A stretch of DNA of 8,448 nt, taken from the NCBI GenBank assembly GCA_031270215.1, contig JAISYB010000098.1, positions 1 through 8,448 on the forward strand, read 5' to 3'. Source of the DNA: Streptococcaceae bacterium. GTDB taxonomy: Bacteria > Bacillota > Bacilli > Lactobacillales > Streptococcaceae. A model generated the notes under the pieces. The model had not been told where the DNA came from. It ran no database searches and saw only the letters and a list, made by a program, of their open reading frames with translations. A program made the translations under genes and the position numbers. Positions 1 to 5,922 of the stretch are shown here, piece after piece. How positions within the stretch are numbered: the stretch's first letter is position 1; every line of letters begins with the position of its first letter.

Positions 1-143
1 GTATCAATATGACGATAGCCGGCTGCTAGCGCATCAAGTACTGACTGCTCAGCAATCTCACCGTCTGGTGTCTGCCATGTGCCAAAACCAATAACTGGGA
101 TTTTTACACCATTTTTCAACTCAAAAGTATCTGTTAAACTCAT
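1..143 (-). CDS. Aldo/keto reductase, N-terminal fragment (cut by window edge)
   Basis: The first 47 codons of an aldo/keto reductase, a cytoplasmic NAD(P)H-dependent oxidoreductase that reduces aldehydes and ketones. The visible part reads MSLTDTFELKNGVKIPVIGF followed by GTWQTPDG, the typical opening beta-hairpin and first strand of the TIM barrel in the YtbE/YvgN/2,5-diketo-gluconate reductase group. It then reaches A-GYRHIDT, where Asp47 corresponds to the first residue of the family's Asp-Tyr-Lys-His catalytic tetrad. The ATG at 143 is preceded by AAAGGAAG (about 151-158) at normal spacing, so the start is well supported. It lies 36 bases downstream of the DegV gene with no terminator between, suggesting co-transcription. 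The remaining five-sixths or so lies outside the window, so substrate preference cannot be judged. Confidence 0.87.
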   Translation of the reverse strand, partial: MSLTDTFELKNGVKIPVIGFGTWQTPDGEIAEQSVLDALAAGYRHID

Positions 144-179
144 CTTAAACTTCCTTTCTATCTTTCAAATTTTTACTAC

Positions 180-1040
180 CTAGTTTGCTAAATTCCTTGC
201 AACAGCAATTCCGATTGCACCCGCACCCGTATGAACGCCAAGAGCTGGTGAAACCTCTGATTGCAGCATTTGTCTGATTTTCAGACCGCTTTCCTGTAAA
301 ACATGTTGTAGCTTATCTGAGAGCTCCTGTGTGTCTGCATTGACAATAATAATAATTACCTCATGGTCTTGGGCAAAGTCTTTGACAAGCTGCAATAAAC
401 GCTTTAACGCCTTTTGCTTGCCACGCTCTTTAGCAACCGAATAGTAAATTCCTTCATCGTCGCAGGAAATAATCGGTTTAATGCTTAATAGCTGACCGAC
501 CACACCGCTCACCCGCCCGATTCGTCCGCCTTTTAGTAGATATTTCAATGTATCGACATAAAAGAAAATCTTATTGTTTGTCAGCTGTCCACGAGTTTTT
601 GCGACCACCTCGGCGAAGCTTTCTCCTTGATTAATCAAATCTGCCGCATACATCACACTCAAGCCACTCGCCACAGAGATATTTTTCGTATCAATAAAAG
701 CAAACTCTAAATCACCGAACTCCTCTGACTGAATCCTAATCGCATTTAATGTGCCACTTAAGCCGCTTGAAATGGTAATGACAATCACTTGATTATAACC
801 CTTTGCCTCAATCTGAGATAAAATCAACGAAATTTGCTCTCCTGTGGGAGTTGATGTCGTTGGAATCTCATCAGGCATTCGTTGATAGACTGCTTGCGGT
901 GTGATATTTTTAGTATCTTGAAAGGTTTCATTCGGATAATGGATATTTAACGGCGCAATGAAAACAAAGGGAAGCTGCATAATCTCCTTTGGGACATCTG
1001 TTCCAGAATCAACCAGCAGCGCTATTTTTTCAATACTCAT
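180..1040 (-). CDS. DegV family protein, fatty-acid-binding FakB-type
   Basis: A 286-residue protein of the DegV family. Characterised members (FakB) bind a fatty acid and present it to the kinase FakA, which makes acyl-phosphate for phospholipid synthesis; the partner is not in this window. Family motifs in order: VDSGTDVP near residues 10-17, TTSTPT (61-66), ISSGLSGT (90-97), FIDTKN with the downstream SGLS turn (115-128), YLLKGGRIGR (167-176), ERGKQKAL (205-212) and the C-terminal HTGAGAIG (270-277). These cover both lobes, and the length is normal for the family. An in-frame ATG 18 codons upstream at 1094 was not used, because the predicted -10 box (1098-1103) sits directly before it and transcription should begin at or after that codon. 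ATG 1040 has a GAGAGGAA ribosome binding site 8 bases upstream. The bound lipid is not predictable from sequence. Confidence 0.9.
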   Translation of the reverse strand: MSIEKIALLVDSGTDVPKEIMQLPFVFIAPLNIHYPNETFQDTKNITPQAVYQRMPDEIPTTSTPTGEQISLILSQIEAKGYNQVIVITISSGLSGTLNAIRIQSEEFGDLEFAFIDTKNISVASGLSVMYAADLINQGESFAEVVAKTRGQLTNNKIFFYVDTLKYLLKGGRIGRVSGVVGQLLSIKPIISCDDEGIYYSVAKERGKQKALKRLLQLVKDFAQDHEVIIIIVNADTQELSDKLQHVLQESGLKIRQMLQSEVSPALGVHTGAGAIGIAVARNLAN

Positions 1041-1097
1041 GACTGTATTCCTCTCTCGTTGGTTTTCTGCCTTTGTAACTGTTACGTTATCCATTTG

Positions 1098-1126
1098 ATT
1101 ATACCATGGCTTTCAGATGTTGTGAA
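1098..1126 (-). promoter_or_regulatory. Sigma-A promoter of the DegV gene
   Basis: On the minus strand TTCACA (1126-1121) is followed after exactly 17 bases by a perfect TATAAT (1103-1098). A TG one base before the -10 adds an extended -10 feature. The expected start of transcription is near 1091, leaving a leader of about 50 bases before ATG 1040. This position decides the DegV start codon. Confidence 0.8.
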
Positions 1127-1203
1127 CTACCGACACACGCCAAAGCAATCGTTTACTTTCTACACACTATTTCAGCGATTTGCAATATTCACCTGTCAGT
1201 TCC

Positions 1204-1260
1204 GAAAATTTTAACCTTGCACCCCAGATAAAACGGAAAGTGATAAGCTTGATAAAAAAG
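1204..1260. repeat. Imperfect direct repeat, copy 1
   Basis: This copy begins GAAAATTTTAACCTTGCA, continues AGATAAAACGGAAAGT and ends CTTGATAAAAAAG. The same blocks recur in the same order about 96 bases downstream. The two copies differ by scattered substitutions and by an extra block of roughly ten bases (around 1322-1331) in copy 2. No mobile-element gene is attached. Confidence 0.65.
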
Positions 1261-1299
1261 TCAAACATAAAGCGGGCAAAATATTCAGTATCAAGCGCT

Positions 1300-1370
1300 G
1301 AAAATTTACCCTTGCAACCCAAATAATCCAGCAGATAAAACGGACAGTAACAACCTTGAGCCGAAAAAAG
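1300..1370. repeat. Imperfect direct repeat, copy 2
   Basis: The second copy begins GAAAATTTACCCTTGCAACCC, has an extra block around 1322-1331, then resumes with AGATAAAACGGACAGT (1333-1348) and ends CAACCTTGAGCCGAAAAAAG. Its right end runs into the A-tract of the glnA terminator, so the repeat and the terminator overlap by a few bases. Confidence 0.65.
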
Positions 1371-1397
1371 CTAAGCACGAATGCCTAGCTCTTTTTG
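1363..1397 (-). terminator. Rho-independent terminator of glnRA
   Basis: On the minus strand AGCTAGGCA pairs with TGCTTAGCT (nine pairs including one G-U) around a TTCG tetraloop (1390-1369). It is followed by a run of T. A matching A-run precedes the stem, so it may also work in the opposite direction. It begins about 15 bases after the glnA stop codon. Confidence 0.88.
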
Positions 1398-1404
1398 CTA
1401 AAAA

Positions 1405-2748
1405 TTAGTATAAGTTTAAGTAATTTTCAATTTCCCAAGTCGAAACTGCTTGAGCATACGCTGCCCACTCTAGCGTTTTCGCTTCTAGGAAGCTTGGATA
1501 GATGTGTGTGCCTAACGCTGCTTTGATGACTTCATCACTCTTTAATTCCTTGACAGCATTGTGTAAAGTTGAAGGTAAATCAGCAATACCGGCTTCATGA
1601 CGTTCTTCCTCAGTCATTGCATAGATATTACGTTCAACAGCTGCTGGCGCTTCGAGGTTGTTTTCGATTCCGTCAAGACCTGCTGCAAGTAAAGCAGACA
1701 ATGCTAGATATGGATTGGCTGATGGGTCAACTGCACGTAGTTCTAAACGTGTTGATAAACCACGTGACTCAGGGACACGGATTAGTGGTGAACGATTACG
1801 TCCCGCCCATGCCACATATACAGGTGCTTCATAGCCTGGTACTAAACGCTTGTATGAGTTAACTGTTGGATTTGTCACAGCTGTAAAGCCGCGTGCGTGT
1901 TTGATTAATCCAGCCAAAAATTGATAAGCTGTTTTTGACAATTGTAATGGACCGGTTTCATCAAAGAAAACATTCTTACCGTCTTTAAACAAAGACATAT
2001 TACAATGCATACCATTACCATTAATGCCTTGCAAAGGTTTTGGCATAAACGTTGCATGTAAACCGTATTTACGTGCAATTGTTTTAACAACAAGCTTGAA
2101 GGTTTGGATATTATCACAAGCATCAACAACATCTGCATATTTAAAATCAATTTCATGCTGACCAATTGCCACTTCGTGATGACTTGCTTCGATTTCAAAG
2201 CCTAAGTTTTCAAGCTCTAGAACGATTTCTCGGCGGCAGTTTTCTCCTAAGTCCGTTGGTGCTAAGTCAAAGTAGCCACCTTGGTCATTAACTTCTAAAG
2301 TCGGATTGCCTGCTGCGTCCAGTTTAAACAAGAAGAATTCTGGTTCAGGTCCTAAGTTAAACGCATCAAAGCCTGCATCGTTCATTCTCGTTAATTGACG
2401 TTTCAAATTACCACGAGGATCTCCTGCAAATGGTGTGCCGTCTGGATTGTAGATGTCACAGATTAAGCGTGCCACCTTGCCATGTTCTGCTTCCCATGGG
2501 AAAATCATCCAAGTTGAAAGATCTGGATAAAGATACATATCAGACTCTTCAATTCTTACGAATCCTTCAATGGAAGAACCGTCAAACATCATTTGATTGT
2601 CTAAAACTTTGCCAAGCTGCGAAATAGGTACCTCAACGTTTTTGATTGTTCCTAGAATATCAGTAAACATCAAGCGTAAATAACGGACGTTTTCTGATTC
2701 TGCAATCTTTCTGATATCTGCTGCTGTGTAATCATGTCTTGTTGCCAT
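1405..2748 (-). CDS. glnA: Type I-alpha glutamine synthetase
   Basis: A 447-residue glutamine synthetase, which makes glutamine from glutamate, ammonia and ATP as a cytoplasmic dodecamer. Signatures in order: MFDGSSIEGF (54-63) at the N-terminal beta-grasp, GPEPEFFLF (133-141) carrying metal-binding glutamates, SHHEVAIGQHE (189-199), NGNGMHCN (243-250) with the active-site His, PGYEAPVYVAW (304-314) containing the flap Glu307, NRSPLIRVP (318-326) and RLELRAVDP (334-342). Length and lack of the adenylylation region place it with Gram-positive GSI-alpha enzymes, which are controlled by feedback inhibition and by contact with GlnR/TnrA. It starts 5 bases after the glnR stop. Its AAGGGTGG ribosome binding site overlaps the end of glnR, so the two are co-transcribed and probably translationally coupled. 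One oddity is Ile195 where Bacillus-type enzymes have Pro in HHEVAPGQ. Confidence 0.98.
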   Translation of the reverse strand: MATRHDYTAADIRKIAESENVRYLRLMFTDILGTIKNVEVPISQLGKVLDNQMMFDGSSIEGFVRIEESDMYLYPDLSTWMIFPWEAEHGKVARLICDIYNPDGTPFAGDPRGNLKRQLTRMNDAGFDAFNLGPEPEFFLFKLDAAGNPTLEVNDQGGYFDLAPTDLGENCRREIVLELENLGFEIEASHHEVAIGQHEIDFKYADVVDACDNIQTFKLVVKTIARKYGLHATFMPKPLQGINGNGMHCNMSLFKDGKNVFFDETGPLQLSKTAYQFLAGLIKHARGFTAVTNPTVNSYKRLVPGYEAPVYVAWAGRNRSPLIRVPESRGLSTRLELRAVDPSANPYLALSALLAAGLDGIENNLEAPAAVERNIYAMTEEERHEAGIADLPSTLHNAVKELKSDEVIKAALGTHIYPSFLEAKTLEWAAYAQAVSTWEIENYLNLY

Positions 2749-2753
2749 TTAAT

Positions 2754-3164
2754 CTACCACCCTTTTGTTTTTTTTAGATTTTCTTTAGTATTACGAAACG
2801 AAGAAAATCCATTATTTTGTGCAAGTCCGCCTTGGCTTAAAAGTTCTTCGCGCAGTATCCGCCGAACCTCTTCGTCAGTCATCGGGTGATTAGCACTAGA
2901 ATTTTTTTCTGCTTCAGCTGCACGCATTTGGTACAAGCGTTTGATTCCAGCCATATTTAATCCGTCTGAGACAAAATCTTTAATTTCAAGCAAAACATCA
3001 ATATCCTTTAATGAGTAAAGCCGTCGATTGCCATCGCTTCGCTCAGGATAAATTAAACCCTGCTCTTCATAGTATCGAATTTGTCTGGCAGTTAAATCAG
3101 TCAGTTTCATCACTGTACCAATTGGGAATACAGACATTGAACGCCGAAGTTCTTTTTCCTTCAT
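2754..3164 (-). CDS. glnR: MerR-family nitrogen repressor GlnR
   Basis: A 136-residue repressor that binds DNA when glutamine is plentiful and shuts off glnRA and other nitrogen genes. Feedback-inhibited glutamine synthetase activates its DNA binding. The N-terminal winged helix-turn-helix is clear: FPIGTVMKLTDLTARQIRYY (13-32) is the recognition region and the wing follows at GNRRLYSL (45-52). A helical linker (about 55-80) leads to a polar C-terminal tail (about 95-136) rich in Lys, Arg and Asn, the part known to be autoinhibitory and to contact GlnA. ATG 3164 has AGAGGAG 6 bases upstream. A TTG-led extension to 3185 is rejected because it lies upstream of that ribosome binding site and at the predicted transcription start. 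Position next to glnA and two upstream boxes make the assignment firm. Confidence 0.96.
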   Translation of the reverse strand: MKEKELRRSMSVFPIGTVMKLTDLTARQIRYYEEQGLIYPERSDGNRRLYSLKDIDVLLEIKDFVSDGLNMAGIKRLYQMRAAEAEKNSSANHPMTDEEVRRILREELLSQGGLAQNNGFSSFRNTKENLKKTKGW

Positions 3165-3190
3165 GCTAATCTCCTCTCTTGCCAATTTTT

Positions 3191-3219
3191 ATTCTAAACA
3201 AAAGTTTTTATAAGGTCAA
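3191..3219 (-). promoter_or_regulatory. Promoter of the glnRA operon
   Basis: On the minus strand TTGACC (3219-3214), a 17-base spacer and TAGAAT (3196-3191) form a good sigma-A promoter. Transcription should start near 3184, giving a leader of about 20 bases before the glnR ATG. The nearer GlnR box ends 7 bases upstream of the -35. Confidence 0.82.
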
Positions 3220-3226
3220 CAGTTAA

Positions 3227-3243
3227 TGTCATTTTTTATGACA
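3227..3243. promoter_or_regulatory. GlnR operator, proximal box
   Basis: TGTCATTTTTTATGACA is an exact match to the GlnR/TnrA consensus TGTNA-N7-TNACA and is a perfect palindrome in its two arms. It lies immediately upstream of the glnRA -35, matching the autoregulatory arrangement known in Bacillus and lactic acid bacteria. Confidence 0.9.
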
Positions 3244-3257
3244 TATTTTTCTGAACG

Positions 3258-3274
3258 TGTGACTTTTTGTGACA
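3258..3274. promoter_or_regulatory. GlnR operator, distal box
   Basis: TGTGACTTTTTGTGACA also matches TGTNA-N7-TNACA exactly. Its centre is 31 bases, about three helical turns, from that of the proximal box, so two GlnR dimers could bind on the same DNA face. Confidence 0.87.
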
Positions 3275-3350
3275 TTGACAGCAATTTCCAATTAAAATCA
3301 GCTGTTTTACTAATTAGTTGAAATTTTCTTGTACTTAAGTGTGAAATAAC

Positions 3351-3379
3351 TTGCGAAGTTGGCTTTCGTTGGGTATAAT
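3351..3379 (+). promoter_or_regulatory. Promoter of rpsT
   Basis: TTGCGA (3351-3356) is followed after 17 bases by a perfect TATAAT (3374-3379). Transcription should start near 3386, leaving a leader of about 30 bases. The distal GlnR box is some 77 bases upstream of this -35, too far for simple repression by blocking the promoter. Confidence 0.83.
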
Positions 3380-3414
3380 TGTAACGTTGTAAAAATTCTT
3401 TCTGGAGGTGTACC

Positions 3415-3669
3415 GTGCCAAATATTAAATCAGCAATTAAACGTGTTCAAACTAACGAAGCGGCTAATTCTCGCAATTCTGCTCAAAAAACTGCATTGCG
3501 TTCTGCAATTAAGAAATTTGAAACTGCAGTCGCTGCTAACTCTTCTGATGCAGCTGAATTATATAAAGCAGCAACTAAAGCAATTGACCAAGCTGAAACT
3601 AAGGGGTTAATTCACAAAAACAAAGCAAATCGTGATAAGTCACGCTTAGCTGCTAAATTAGCAAAATAA
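3415..3669 (+). CDS. rpsT: Small ribosomal subunit protein bS20
   Basis: An 84-residue S20, which binds 16S rRNA early in assembly of the 30S subunit. It starts MPNIKSAIKRVQTNE, the family's hallmark, and shows the expected three-helix composition rich in Ala, Lys, Arg and Asn. It ends with the conserved GLIHKNKANRDKSRLAAKLA block (residues 64-83). Length is typical. The start codon is GTG at 3415 behind a near-perfect TGGAGGTG (3403-3410); a non-ATG start in rpsT also occurs in other bacteria, where it is tied to autoregulation by S20. The gene is monocistronic, divergent from glnRA, with its own promoter and terminator. Confidence 0.98.
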   Translation: MPNIKSAIKRVQTNEAANSRNSAQKTALRSAIKKFETAVAANSSDAAELYKAATKAIDQAETKGLIHKNKANRDKSRLAAKLAK

Positions 3670-3727
3670 TCAAAACACTGGGATAACTTCATTTAGTTAT
3701 TTTATAGGAAGAACGTCCTTTTCAGTG

Positions 3728-3763
3728 AAAAACACGGCTCCCATTTGGAAGTCGTGTTTTTTT
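3728..3763 (+). terminator. Rho-independent terminator of rpsT
   Basis: AAAAACACG (3728-3736) pairs with CGTGTTTTT (3753-3761), continued inward by CT/AG and CC/GG pairs around an ATTT loop, and is followed by a T-run to 3763. Upstream, GGATAAC (3681-3687) can pair with GTTATTT (3696-3702) as a second, weaker hairpin between the stop codon and the terminator. Confidence 0.88.
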
Positions 3764-4078
3764 GCGCTTTTAATTAAATATAGAAGCTGGGATATAAGTC
3801 GCACCTAATTTAATGTTCGTGATTCATGGAGGATAAGCAGAGGTGGGACAAAAAGCATTTAACGACGTAGAAAATTAGGAAATTGATGACAAATATTCAC
3901 CAATGTTCGGAAATTTATCTATTTCCTAGTCGGCACTGTTTGTCCCCCGTGAATCACGAACATTAAACAGGAGGCAAAAACTTTTGAGTCAGCGCCTAAA
4001 GGAACGCTAAGGCACGTTGCCACTAGCTTTTCCGTAAGAGGATAAATTCCACCTTTTTTCACTCCATCATTTTTTAGC
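3764..4078. other. Gene-free gap between convergent rpsT and dgaF-like gene
   Basis: This 315-base stretch between two converging genes holds the nested palindromic element described separately. It also carries two short related boxes, GCTGGGATATAAGTC (3786-3800) and GTGGGACAAAAAGC (3843-3856). Reading from the aldolase gene I see only a weak hairpin (AGCG...CGCT around 3991-4008) without a convincing T-run, so the operon's terminator is not clearly identified. No gene with a start and ribosome binding site is present. Confidence 0.65.
3809..3967. repeat. Nested palindromic element, MITE-like
   Basis: The outer arms are a perfect 18-bp inverted repeat, TTTAATGTTCGTGATTCA (3809-3826) and its complement (3950-3967). 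Inside lie GGGACA/TGTCCC (3845-3850 and 3941-3946) and TAGGAAAT/ATTTCCTA (3876-3883 and 3921-3928), all in nested order, so the whole 159 bases can fold into one long interrupted hairpin. It contains no transposase. It could be a miniature mobile element or a dispersed intergenic repeat. I cannot see a clear target-site duplication. Confidence 0.72.
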
Positions 4079-4822
4079 TTACTTTGCCAGTATTTTTTTA
4101 GCGATATGAAGCAGCTGAGAAACGTCTTTGGCTCTTGTATCCCCAGTTGTTGGGTCAATAATTGAGCTATAAATGTGAGGAATGATTTTTTTAACACCTG
4201 CTTCAACTGCAATTTGCACAATCGTTTCAAAATTTTCAAGGTCAATGCCACCGGTTGGCTCTAAGGCAAAGTCATGTTCGGCACAAGCCTTTGCAACTGC
4301 CTGATACTCCTCTAGATGTGCTAAACCTTTCATATTGAAAAATTTGATACTGCTGCCACCCATATCTTTTAACAAGGCAATCGCAGCTTCAATTGGAATA
4401 ATCGCTTCTGCTGCCTTTGAGCTTAATGGTCCGGTTGCGATATTAACATAACCAACTCGTCCAGTTGGCGAAACTAAACCATTGATGATTGTTGTTTCTT
4501 GTCCTAATAACGCACGTGTCGCACCGACACCTGTAAATACCTGATTGACGTGCTGTGGTTGTAATTGAGCAGCAAGGCGTGAAACCATTTGACTTTGATT
4601 GGGATCTCCTGCACCTAGTCCGATAGAAAGTGCATTTTCCGTTACCGCTTGATACTTCGCCATATCTTCAATTGCTGCTAAATCGCTATCGTAATTTTTA
4701 GATAAAACGCCTAAAACAACGTAGCCCTCAGCAGCTTCAAAGCATGCTTGCGCATTTTCAACAGAATTAGCTAAAACATTTAAGCAAATTCGATTTTCTA
4801 AATAGTTTGGTATTAGTGACAT
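4079..4822 (-). CDS. KDGP aldolase family protein (DgaF-like, EF_0839-like)
   Basis: A 247-residue cytoplasmic TIM-barrel aldolase. Salmonella DgaF, of this family, splits 2-keto-3-deoxygluconate 6-phosphate into pyruvate and glyceraldehyde 3-phosphate at the end of D-glucosaminate use. Visible features: RICLNVLANS (11-20) as first strand, VFTGVGATRALLG (95-107), SPTGRVGYVNIATGP (118-132), SSIKFFNMKGL (157-167) in which Lys160 is the likely Schiff-base lysine, and LEPTGGIDLENF (187-198), resembling the PTGGI phosphate-binding turn of KDPG aldolases. Length is typical. The ATG overlaps the 3' end of the ammonia-lyase gene by 10 bases, and its GGAGG (4834-4830) lies inside that gene, so translation is probably coupled. 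It is the last gene of the operon. The family is firm; the exact substrate is inferred. Confidence 0.9.
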   Translation of the reverse strand: MSLIPNYLENRICLNVLANSVENAQACFEAAEGYVVLGVLSKNYDSDLAAIEDMAKYQAVTENALSIGLGAGDPNQSQMVSRLAAQLQPQHVNQVFTGVGATRALLGQETTIINGLVSPTGRVGYVNIATGPLSSKAAEAIIPIEAAIALLKDMGGSSIKFFNMKGLAHLEEYQAVAKACAEHDFALEPTGGIDLENFETIVQIAVEAGVKKIIPHIYSSIIDPTTGDTRAKDVSQLLHIAKKILAK

Positions 4823-5922
4823 CCCTTTTCCTCCATAATTACTTGCAATCGATTAGTTATTTTTGCCATTTCCTCGGTATTGACTGAACGAATATCAAAC
4901 TCAACAATGCCTTCATTTGCACGATATTCACGTGTGTAAATCGCAGGATTTTCCATTTTTAATTCACGAATGACTGTTTGAGCTGATTTTGCACCATTAA
5001 TTTTGACACTTGCTCGGTAAATATCACGTCCTGCGCTATCTTGAACACTTTTTGCCTCAATATCTGCAATCTGATTAAGCCCTGTGATAAATGGCGCTAA
5101 ACGTTGCTGCATTTCATCTCCACTTTCAGCAGAATTATTCAAATAATCCTCAACTGCCTGTGTCAAGCCTAGAATATTATCCTTGCCAATTTTCATTGAC
5201 CGCCCCAGACCACAGCCTTGCAGCCGCACCCATTCCACAAAATCTTTTCGACCAATGACCATTCCTGAACTTGGCCCTTCCATTGCTTTTGCACCGGAAT
5301 AAATCACAAGATCGGCACCAGACTTGATGTAATTGAACAAATCCTCCTCTGCTGCTGCATCAACAATCAAAGGTAGCTGGAATTTCCGTGCGACCTCGCT
5401 TGCTTGAGTGACTGTCAGCATTGATTTTTGGACGGTATGATGACTTTTGACATAAAAAATCGCAGCTGTATTCTCCGTAACCATCATCTCAAGATGCCTA
5501 ACCGTGCACATATTTGCATAGCCTGCTTCAATCACTTGACCACCACCCTGCTCAATCATTACCTCAACTGGTGTTCCGTAGTCTACATTGTGCCCCTTAG
5601 GTAAAATAATCTCCCGACGTGAAAACTTGTCACTATATGGGTGGTAAGCATGGTACAAATCACCACGACCAATCACTGCGGCGATACTTTGAGCAATCCC
5701 CGCTGAGGCGCAGGAAACAATTTGCACATCATCTACTTGAAGCAGATTAGCCAAATACTTACCAGTTTGAATACTTAAATCGCTCATTTCAAAGAAATGC
5801 TCGCCACCAAATTTTTGAGCGGCTTGAATAGAGCTGGAAACCTTAGATACTCCCAAAATCGTCATTCGTCCTGAGGCGTTAATGACTTCACGCAAACCAA
5901 ATTTTTCCAGATTAATTGTCAT
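4813..5922 (-). CDS. PLP-dependent ammonia lyase, SelA-like (DgaE-like, EF_0838-like)
   Basis: A 369-residue fold-type I PLP enzyme of the SelA/DgaE group. Salmonella DgaE removes ammonia from D-glucosaminate 6-phosphate to give 2-keto-3-deoxygluconate 6-phosphate, the substrate of the adjacent aldolase. Visible features: INASGRMTILG (14-24), typical of the group's N-terminus; SCASAGIAQSIAA (70-82), a likely cofactor-phosphate or substrate loop; LIVDAAAEED (185-194) with Asp188 placed to pair with the PLP ring; and YSGAKAMEGPSSG (208-220), with Lys212 as the expected PLP-binding lysine. A small C-terminal domain (about 285-365) follows. It is not selenocysteine synthase, which is longer and lies in a selenium operon. 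ATG 5922 follows GGAGGAG; a TTG at 5937 lies in that ribosome binding site and is rejected. It overlaps the upstream amidohydrolase gene by 11 bases. Confidence 0.9.
   Translation of the reverse strand: MTINLEKFGLREVINASGRMTILGVSKVSSSIQAAQKFGGEHFFEMSDLSIQTGKYLANLLQVDDVQIVSCASAGIAQSIAAVIGRGDLYHAYHPYSDKFSRREIILPKGHNVDYGTPVEVMIEQGGGQVIEAGYANMCTVRHLEMMVTENTAAIFYVKSHHTVQKSMLTVTQASEVARKFQLPLIVDAAAEEDLFNYIKSGADLVIYSGAKAMEGPSSGMVIGRKDFVEWVRLQGCGLGRSMKIGKDNILGLTQAVEDYLNNSAESGDEMQQRLAPFITGLNQIADIEAKSVQDSAGRDIYRASVKINGAKSAQTVIRELKMENPAIYTREYRANEGIVEFDIRSVNTEEMAKITNRLQVIMEEKGCH

Larger units (their letters stand above)
1095..1404. other. Gene-free gap between DegV gene and glnA
   Basis: This 310-base stretch holds the DegV promoter at its left end, an imperfect direct duplication (about 1204-1260 and 1300-1370), an 8-bp inverted repeat GCTTGATA/TATCAAGC (1247-1254 and 1289-1296, 34-base loop) and the glnA terminator at its right end. 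I found no open frame with a start codon and ribosome binding site, and no RNA gene that I recognise. Confidence 0.7.

Noticed and set aside
1041..1094. Upstream in-frame ATG that would extend the DegV protein by 18 residues
   Set aside because: It lies at the predicted transcription start right after the -10 box, has no ribosome binding site, and the added residues are absent from the family's usual N-terminus.
1167..1370. Minus-strand open frame with protein-like composition (FARFMFDFFIKLITFRF and following)
   Set aside because: It has no start codon with a ribosome binding site, overlaps the glnA terminator and coincides with the direct repeats; treated as repeat or remnant, not a gene.
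1905..2198. Alternative-frame open stretches within glnA on both strands
   Set aside because: The glutamine synthetase frame is full length with all motifs; these have no ribosome binding sites and low-complexity translations.
3165..3185. TTG start adding seven residues to GlnR
   Set aside because: It includes the ribosome binding site of the ATG at 3164 and lies at the predicted transcription start of the operon.
3985..4012. Hairpin downstream of the aldolase gene as operon terminator
   Set aside because: The stem is short and bulged and lacks an adjacent T-run; too weak to call.
3919..4251. Minus-strand open frame of about 110 codons across the aldolase 3' end and the palindrome
   Set aside because: Most of it is an alternative frame of the aldolase gene, the rest is repeat sequence, and no ribosome binding site precedes it.
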